From Levilactobacillus mulengensis (GTDB lineage: Bacteria; Bacillota; Bacilli; Lactobacillales; Lactobacillaceae), in the NCBI RefSeq assembly GCF_003946045.1, contig NZ_RHNW01000012.1:1-64000 (forward strand): a DNA stretch of 64,000 nt, written 5' to 3'. Shown piece by piece: positions 63,997 through 64,000 of the stretch. The first letter of the stretch is position 1. Each line of letters starts with the position of its first letter. The notes below the pieces were generated by a model. That model was not told the origin of the DNA. It made no database searches and worked only from the letters and a program-made list of their open reading frames with translations. The translations under genes were made by a program, and so were the position numbers.

Positions 63997-64000
63997 GTTG

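Noticed and set aside
1-64000. tRNA, rRNA or tmRNA genes
   Set aside because: No cloverleaf or rRNA motifs were noticed in either strand; a tRNAscan run would settle it.

Overview
The window looks like the chromosome of a moderately GC-rich Lactobacillaceae member (lactobacillus; the Levilactobacillus/Lactiplantibacillus side is a guess, species not resolvable). Reasons: gene order typical of lactobacilli (mreBCD-minCD; rodZ-pgsA-cinA-recA-rny; mutS-mutL-ruvAB-yajC; alaS-ireB-ruvX-yrzB; pepQ divergent from ccpA), T-box leaders, cre sites, SOS boxes of the Gram-positive GAAC-N4-GTTC type, and LPxTG surface proteins with KxYKxGKxW signal peptides. About 49 genes are seen, nearly all on the + strand.

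Layout. 0.5-6.7 kb: folC, radC, then the shape and division-site cluster mreB-mreC-mreD-minC-minD. 7.1-9.8 kb: a T-box leader followed by a second T-box-like attenuator that lacks Stem I, controlling an amino-acid ABC transporter (permease, ATPase, lipoprotein). 10.2-19.6 kb: two M16 peptidase-like proteins, RodZ-like protein, pgsA, cinA, SOS-controlled recA, RNase Y. 20-31 kb: ymdB, mutS, mutL, ruvAB, yajC and SOS-controlled dinB. 30.9-42 kb: nrnA-like DHH phosphoesterase, DEAD-box helicase, T-box-controlled alaS, ireB, ruvX, yrzB, zapA, cvpA, mutS2. 42.6-53.5 kb: trxA, yslB-like gene, murI, xtp, MJ0936-type phosphoesterase, CBS protein, a 52-residue membrane peptide, mscS, two small envelope proteins, pepQ/ccpA and an unrecognised membrane protein. 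53.7-63.1 kb: two paralogous giant leucine-rich-repeat surface proteins, the first broken by a frameshift. The window ends with a glutamine-type ABC ATPase on the - strand.

The most unusual content is intergenic. I count about 19 copies (including fragments) of a superfamily of roughly 180-300 bp structured repeats. Family A and family B share one plan: an outer stem private to each copy, an asymmetric internal loop, a long variable stem (P1), and three apical hairpins (P2, P3, P4). Stem sequences differ from copy to copy but remain complementary, so the window contains its own covariation evidence for a conserved RNA (or single-stranded DNA) fold. In four places a family B element sits inside the arms of a family A element. 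Copies lie in the 5' leaders of the SOS genes dinB and ruvAB, overlap the minD stop codon, and occupy most of the longer gaps. No transposase or other mobile-element gene is present here. I know of no name for this element.

No rRNA, tRNA, CRISPR array, phage or insertion-sequence gene was seen. Motifs, frames and pairings were read by eye; family assignments are from recognition, not database search.
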